Assembly (NCBI GenBank): GCA_050245915.1
Contig: JBFWWZ010000070.1
Location: forward strand, 1-9,150
Reading direction: 5' to 3'
Length of the DNA: 9,150 nucleotides
Source of the DNA: JBDSKH01 sp050245915
GTDB lineage: Bacteria > Actinomycetota > Actinomycetes > Actinomycetales > Microbacteriaceae
Shown here: positions 6,979 through 9,150 of the stretch, one piece after another
Layout of the letters: each line of letters opens with the position of its first letter
Position numbering within the stretch: the first letter of the stretch is position 1
Notes under the pieces: generated by a model
The model's database searches: none
What the model saw: the letters and a program-made list of their open reading frames with translations, nothing else
Told to the model about the DNA's origin: nothing
Program-made: the position numbers and the translations under genes

Positions 6979-7000
6979 AACTGTATGCCTTCATGCAGTT
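6979..7000. promoter_or_regulatory. Candidate LacI-family operator in divergent region
   Basis: AACTGTATG (6979-6987) and CATGCAGTT (6992-7000) form an imperfect inverted repeat (8 of 9 positions) around CCTT. It covers the minus-strand -10 hexamer and most of its spacer, a position where binding would block operon transcription. Its size and symmetry suit the dimeric LacI-family protein encoded alongside, though the pairing is inferred. Confidence 0.55.
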
Positions 7001-7008
7001 CTTTGCAA
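6980..7008 (-). promoter_or_regulatory. Candidate promoter of the minus-strand catabolic operon
   Basis: On the minus strand TTGCAA (7003-7008) is separated by 17 bp from TACAGT (6980-6985, four of six matches to TATAAT). Transcription would begin near 6973 and give a leader of about 30 nt before the ATG at 6941. The -35 box is its own reverse complement and is shared with the opposite promoter. Confidence 0.55.
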
Positions 7009-7031
7009 CCGACCACGGGGACCGCTAGGCT
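7003..7031 (+). promoter_or_regulatory. Candidate promoter of the LacI-SDR unit, possibly leaderless
   Basis: On the plus strand TTGCAA (7003-7008) is followed after 17 bp by TAGGCT (7026-7031, TAnnnT type common in actinobacteria). The expected start point 6-9 bp downstream falls at about 7038-7040, on the ATG at 7040. No Shine-Dalgarno sequence is visible, so a leaderless mRNA is likely. Confidence 0.5.
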
Positions 7032-7039
7032 CGCGTGCA

Positions 7040-8020
7040 ATGACAGCGGTCACCCTCGATCACGTCGCCGAGGCGGCAGGCGTCTCGCCATCGACGGTCT
7101 CGCGTGCACTCAGCCGCCCGCACGCCGTCAACGCCTCGACACTCGAGCGGGTGCTGAACGCGGCGAAGAGTCTCGGCTACGAGCGGTCCCCCCGCCGGGA
7201 CCGGTCGGCCGAGACCTCCTGGGCGATCGGGATCTCGGTGCCCGACATCGCCAACCCCGTCGTCGCACCCCTCATCAAGTGGGCGCAGCACGAGGCGCGG
7301 CGGAACGACTGCACTCTCGTCGTGTGGGACTTCGACGAGAGCGCAGAGGATGAGGCGACCGTGGCGGGCGATGTCATCGAGCACGTGAACGCCGTCATCC
7401 TGGGCTCTCCGCGTATGTCGGACGACGAGGTGTACGAGATCGCCGCCCGGGTGCCGACGGTGACCGTGAACCGGGAGGTCCCGGATGTCGCGGCCGTCAC
7501 TTTCGACGATGTCGGACTCGCCCAGGCTGTGGAGCACCTTGCGGCGCTCGGGCACCATCGCATCCACTATCTCGCCGGTCCCGCGGCCAGCTACTCTAAC
7601 GCGAGGCGCTCCGCGACGCTGAGTCGCGCCTGCGAACGGCATGGCATCGAATTTATGTCGATCGGGCCGTCGCAGCCCACCTACGAGTCGGGCCTGCGGC
7701 TCGCGGACATCGTGCTGTCCATGGGCGCGGGCGCCGTCGTGGCGTTCAACGACCTCATCGCGCTCGGACTCATGTCGGGGCTGCGCGCGCGGGGGGTGAC
7801 GATCCCGAGCGAGGTGAGCGTGGTCGGCATCGACGACATCTGGCTGGATGACGTCGCGGTGCCGCCTCTCACGACCGTCCGCACACCGTGGCGCGGCGCG
7901 GGCACGGCCGCGGTCCGAACGCTGCTCGATATGCGCCTCGCCACCGACGGGGTCACCGCCCCGATGACCACGCTGCCGACCGAGCTCATCGTCCGAGCGT
8001 CGACGAGCGTCGCGCGATGA
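7040..8020 (+). CDS. LacI-family transcriptional regulator
   Basis: A 326-aa DNA-binding regulator. An N-terminal helix-turn-helix (about residues 5-24, TLDHVAEAAGVSPSTVSRAL) is followed by NASTLERVLNAAKSLGYE and then a ligand-binding type 1 periplasmic-binding-like domain from about residue 60 (WAIGISVPDIANP) to the end. It includes AFNDLIALGLMSGL and VSVVGIDDIWLDD, both typical of the family. The linker after LGYE is Arg- and Ser-rich and lacks a clear hinge-helix leucine seen in many LacI proteins, so DNA binding may differ in detail. It is divergent from the catabolic operon and is the obvious candidate for its local repressor, with quinate, shikimate or an intermediate as effector (inferred). 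The ATG lies at the predicted transcription start and no ribosome binding site is seen. Its stop overlaps the next gene as ATGA. Confidence 0.95.
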   Translation: MTAVTLDHVAEAAGVSPSTVSRALSRPHAVNASTLERVLNAAKSLGYERSPRRDRSAETSWAIGISVPDIANPVVAPLIKWAQHEARRNDCTLVVWDFDESAEDEATVAGDVIEHVNAVILGSPRMSDDEVYEIAARVPTVTVNREVPDVAAVTFDDVGLAQAVEHLAALGHHRIHYLAGPAASYSNARRSATLSRACERHGIEFMSIGPSQPTYESGLRLADIVLSMGAGAVVAFNDLIALGLMSGLRARGVTIPSEVSVVGIDDIWLDDVAVPPLTTVRTPWRGAGTAAVRTLLDMRLATDGVTAPMTTLPTELIVRASTSVAR

Positions 8021-8754
8021 GCGGGGCGCCATCCGGCCGGTTCGCCGGCCGCACCTGCCTGATCACCGGGGCGACGGGCGGGATCGGCCGTGCCGTGCTC
8101 GAACGCTGGCTCGCCGACGGCGGCAGCGCATGGGCGACCGACGTCACGGAGCCTCTGCTCTCGCATCCCGGTGTGGTGTCGCGGGCACTCGATGTGACCG
8201 ATCCGACGTCGTGGAGCAGGCTCATTGCGGAGGTCGAGAGTTCGAATGCCAGCATCGACACTCTCCTCCTGTGCCACGGAGTCTCCCAGCCCCACGTGCC
8301 CACCGCCGAGGTGGACCTCGTGGACTGGAACCGCGTCCTCGAGATCAACCTGACGGGGTGCTTCCTCGGCATCCAGGCGACGCTGCCTCCAATGGTGGAA
8401 CGCGGATTCGGACGGGTGGTCGCGGTCGCGTCGATCGCCGCCAAGGAAGCCAGCGCGGGCGAGCATGTCTACGCCGCATCCAAAGCCGGCCTCGTCGCCC
8501 TCATCAAGAGCGTCGGCAAAGAGGTGGCCACCACCGGTGTCACCCTCAACTCGGTGGCACCCGGTCCCGTCGAGACCCCCCTCTGGGACGCGTTGAGCGA
8601 CTCGCTGAAAGCCGACCGACTGCGGCGCACTCCGATGGCTCGCCCCGCTCGGCCGGAGGAGGTCGCATCGATCACGCTGTGGCTGGCCTCGGAGGAGGCC
8701 AGCTACACGACGGCGCAGGTCTTCGACGCCAGCGGCGGTCGCGCCACGTACTGA
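8017..8754 (+). CDS. SDR-family NAD(P)-dependent oxidoreductase
   Basis: A 245-aa classical short-chain dehydrogenase/reductase. The cofactor motif is TGATGGIG (17-24), with D42 after beta-2 pointing to NAD(H). The usual NNAG motif is replaced by CHGV (86-89). The catalytic tetrad is N111, S139, Y152 and K156 (YAASK), followed by APGPVETP. Length is typical. The C-terminus keeps the DASGG motif common in FabG-like members. The start at 8017 overlaps the regulator stop by 4 bp, so the two are probably co-transcribed and translationally coupled. The substrate is not evident; given the locus it may oxidise a cyclitol hydroxyl or act on another intermediate of the same pathway. A FabG-like housekeeping role is less likely from its position but is not excluded. 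Confidence 0.92.
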   Translation: MSGAPSGRFAGRTCLITGATGGIGRAVLERWLADGGSAWATDVTEPLLSHPGVVSRALDVTDPTSWSRLIAEVESSNASIDTLLLCHGVSQPHVPTAEVDLVDWNRVLEINLTGCFLGIQATLPPMVERGFGRVVAVASIAAKEASAGEHVYAASKAGLVALIKSVGKEVATTGVTLNSVAPGPVETPLWDALSDSLKADRLRRTPMARPARPEEVASITLWLASEEASYTTAQVFDASGGRATY

Positions 8755-8800
8755 CCGCGACCCGGAATACGGACGGGTGCTTTCCCGGCCCTCACGAAAT

Positions 8801-8814
8801 CAGACCTCCGTCTG
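8801..8814. terminator. Weak hairpin after the SDR gene
   Basis: CAGAC and GTCTG pair around CTCC, about 47 bp after the SDR stop codon. There is no T-run. It may help end the LacI-SDR transcript, but the strong terminator further right is the better candidate. Confidence 0.25.
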
Positions 8815-8855
8815 GCCGCTCGGCGGGAAGCAGCGCAGCAGCCTCCCGGTTCGAC

Positions 8856-8867
8856 CTGTGATCACAG
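8856..8867. repeat. 12-bp perfect palindrome CTGTGATCACAG
   Basis: A perfect 12-bp palindrome in the intergenic region. Its core GTGATCAC recurs at 9031-9038, and GTGATCA recurs at 9105-9111. It may be a binding site for a dimeric protein of a neighbouring element; function unknown. Confidence 0.4.
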
Positions 8868-8879
8868 TGATGCTGCCGA

Positions 8880-8897
8880 GTTGTTGCCAGTTGCCAC
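8880..8897 (+). repeat. TTGCCA repeat pair, left copy
   Basis: GTTGTTGCCAG (8880-8890) followed directly by TTGCCAC (8891-8897). The same two words recur at 9062-9083, on the other side of the tRNA fragment. Paired short direct repeats around an integration core resemble arm-type integrase sites. Confidence 0.4.
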
Positions 8898-8919
8898 GGA
8901 TCGTGCTGCGAACGCAGAG

Positions 8920-8944
8920 AAACCCCTGATCAACAGGGGTTTTT
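8920..8944. terminator. Strong bidirectional rho-independent terminator
   Basis: AAACCCCTG (8920-8928) pairs perfectly with CAGGGGTTT (8934-8942) around ATCAA and continues into a T-run to 8944. The minus strand also reads into a T-rich stretch. It sits directly after the tRNA 3' end on the minus strand, as expected for the original tRNA terminator, and would also stop plus-strand read-through from the LacI-SDR unit. Confidence 0.85.
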
Positions 8945-8946
8945 CG

Positions 8947-8971
8947 TGGCGGTACCGGTGGGATTTGAACC
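8947..8971 (-). pseudogene. tRNA 3'-end fragment (candidate attachment-site core)
   Basis: Read on the minus strand, this gives GG, the T-loop TTCAAAT, the 3' T-stem strand CCCAC, the 3' acceptor strand CGGTACC, G73 and CCA. All T-loop signature bases are present. The expected 5' T-stem strand is absent beyond the two Gs (CCTGG instead of GTGGG). No anticodon arm, D-arm or matching 5' acceptor GGTACCG lies to the right within the window. A tRNA 3' end with no body is what integration at a tRNA gene leaves at the distal end. The identity of the parent tRNA is not certain; a G73 serine-type tRNA is possible. Confidence 0.7.
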
Positions 8972-9030
8972 AGGAGATGTCGCCCACAAGCAAGCCAAAC
9001 GACGGAGTTGCAATGGATTCGCCTGAACCA

Positions 9031-9057
9031 GTGATCACCACGACGTGGTGGAATCAC
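9031..9057. repeat. Long interrupted palindrome with 12-bp arms
   Basis: CACCACG and CGTGGTG (9036-9042, 9044-9050) pair around one A. The outer words GTGAT (9031-9035) and ATCAC (9053-9057) extend the pairing after a 2-nt bulge. It could be an RNA hairpin or an operator for a dimeric regulator or excision factor of a neighbouring element. Confidence 0.5.
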
Positions 9058-9061
9058 AGCG

Positions 9062-9083
9062 GTTGTTGCCAGAGTCTTGCCAC
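9062..9083 (+). repeat. TTGCCA repeat pair, right copy
   Basis: GTTGTTGCCAG (9062-9072) and TTGCCAC (9077-9083), separated here by 4 nt, repeat the two words at 8880-8897 in the same order and orientation. Confidence 0.4.
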
Positions 9084-9150
9084 TCCACGTTGGCTGCACG
9101 CGAGGTGATCAAGGGCACGTCCTCTCCTATGCGCGCTGGTCGTCGATGAG

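Larger units (their letters stand above)
8755..9150. other. Intergenic region with tRNA fragment, terminator and repeats; no convincing gene
   Basis: About 400 bp with no supported coding sequence. Small open frames cross the terminator and the tRNA fragment and show no family motifs. The stretch from about 8972 is visibly less GC-rich than the operon. It contains several palindromes, repeated TTGCCA motifs and the tRNA 3'-end fragment listed separately, which looks like the edge of an integrated element rather than ordinary spacer. Confidence 0.6.

Noticed and set aside
3789..7028. A very long open frame on the plus strand (over 1000 codons) antisense to several genes
   Set aside because: It runs opposite four genes with clear family motifs, has low-complexity Arg/Asp/Val-rich composition and no recognisable domain. 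High GC at third codon positions commonly opens such antisense frames.
7025..8032. A minus-strand open frame opposite the LacI gene
   Set aside because: It is Arg/His/Asp-rich with no motifs, opposite a regulator with a clear helix-turn-helix and effector domain.
8857..8866. TGTGATCACA as a CRP-type site
   Set aside because: CRP sites need a spacer of about 6 bp between TGTGA and TCACA; here the halves are directly joined, and no nearby promoter is evident.
8800..9108. Small open frames on both strands across the right-end region
   Set aside because: They read through a strong terminator and a tRNA 3' end, have no ribosome binding site or motif, and are best seen as chance frames.
8947..9150. 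An intact tRNA gene on the minus strand
   Set aside because: Only the T-loop and 3' acceptor side are present; the 5' T-stem strand, anticodon arm and matching 5' acceptor strand were not found.
1..9150. CRISPR array, insertion sequence or transposase
   Set aside because: No regularly spaced repeats of CRISPR size and no transposase-like protein were seen in the window.

Overview
The window is high-GC DNA with short, often 4-bp-overlapping gene junctions, GTG starts and a possible leaderless transcript. This fits an actinobacterium, and the protein sequences suggest Microbacteriaceae or a relative, but genus cannot be fixed from sequence alone. Its main content is a hydroaromatic (quinate/shikimate) catabolic locus organised around two divergent transcription units.

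The minus-strand unit runs right to left from a control region at about 6942-7039. Its order is: cyclase-family metal hydrolase (6000-6941); sugar-type ABC substrate-binding lipoprotein (4905-5924); Gfo/Idh/MocA dehydrogenase (3795-4829); type II 3-dehydroquinate dehydratase AroQ (3343-3798); QsuD-like quinate/shikimate dehydrogenase (2315-3202); QsuB-like 3-dehydroshikimate dehydratase fused to an HPPD-like domain (501-2318); and a second, closely related substrate-binding lipoprotein, cut by the left edge (1-382). QsuD, AroQ and QsuB make a complete route from quinate or shikimate through 3-dehydroquinate and 3-dehydroshikimate to protocatechuate. No protocatechuate ring-cleavage gene, permease or transport ATPase is in the window. 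Uptake seems to rely on an ABC importer rather than the MFS carrier usual in such clusters. The cyclase-family protein, the Gfo/Idh enzyme and the SDR are extra enzymes that suggest a wider range of cyclitol-acid or ester/lactone substrates.

The plus-strand unit encodes a LacI-family regulator (7040-8020) and an overlapping SDR dehydrogenase (8017-8754). In the 98-bp divergent region a palindromic TTGCAA can act as the -35 box on both strands, each with a 17-bp spacer to a -10-like hexamer. An inverted repeat overlaps the minus-strand promoter, so the LacI protein probably controls both units. A second candidate promoter lies just after aroQ (3309-3337), and a perfect 14-bp hairpin (4865-4897) separates the first binding-protein gene from the dehydrogenase.

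The right end (8755-9150) has no convincing gene. It holds a strong bidirectional terminator (8920-8944) next to a 25-nt fragment that looks like the 3' end of a tRNA gene on the minus strand (8947-8971). No tRNA body follows it, and less GC-rich, palindrome- and repeat-rich DNA lies beyond. This is the expected form of an attachment-site scar from an element integrated at a tRNA 3' end, with the element probably to the right.
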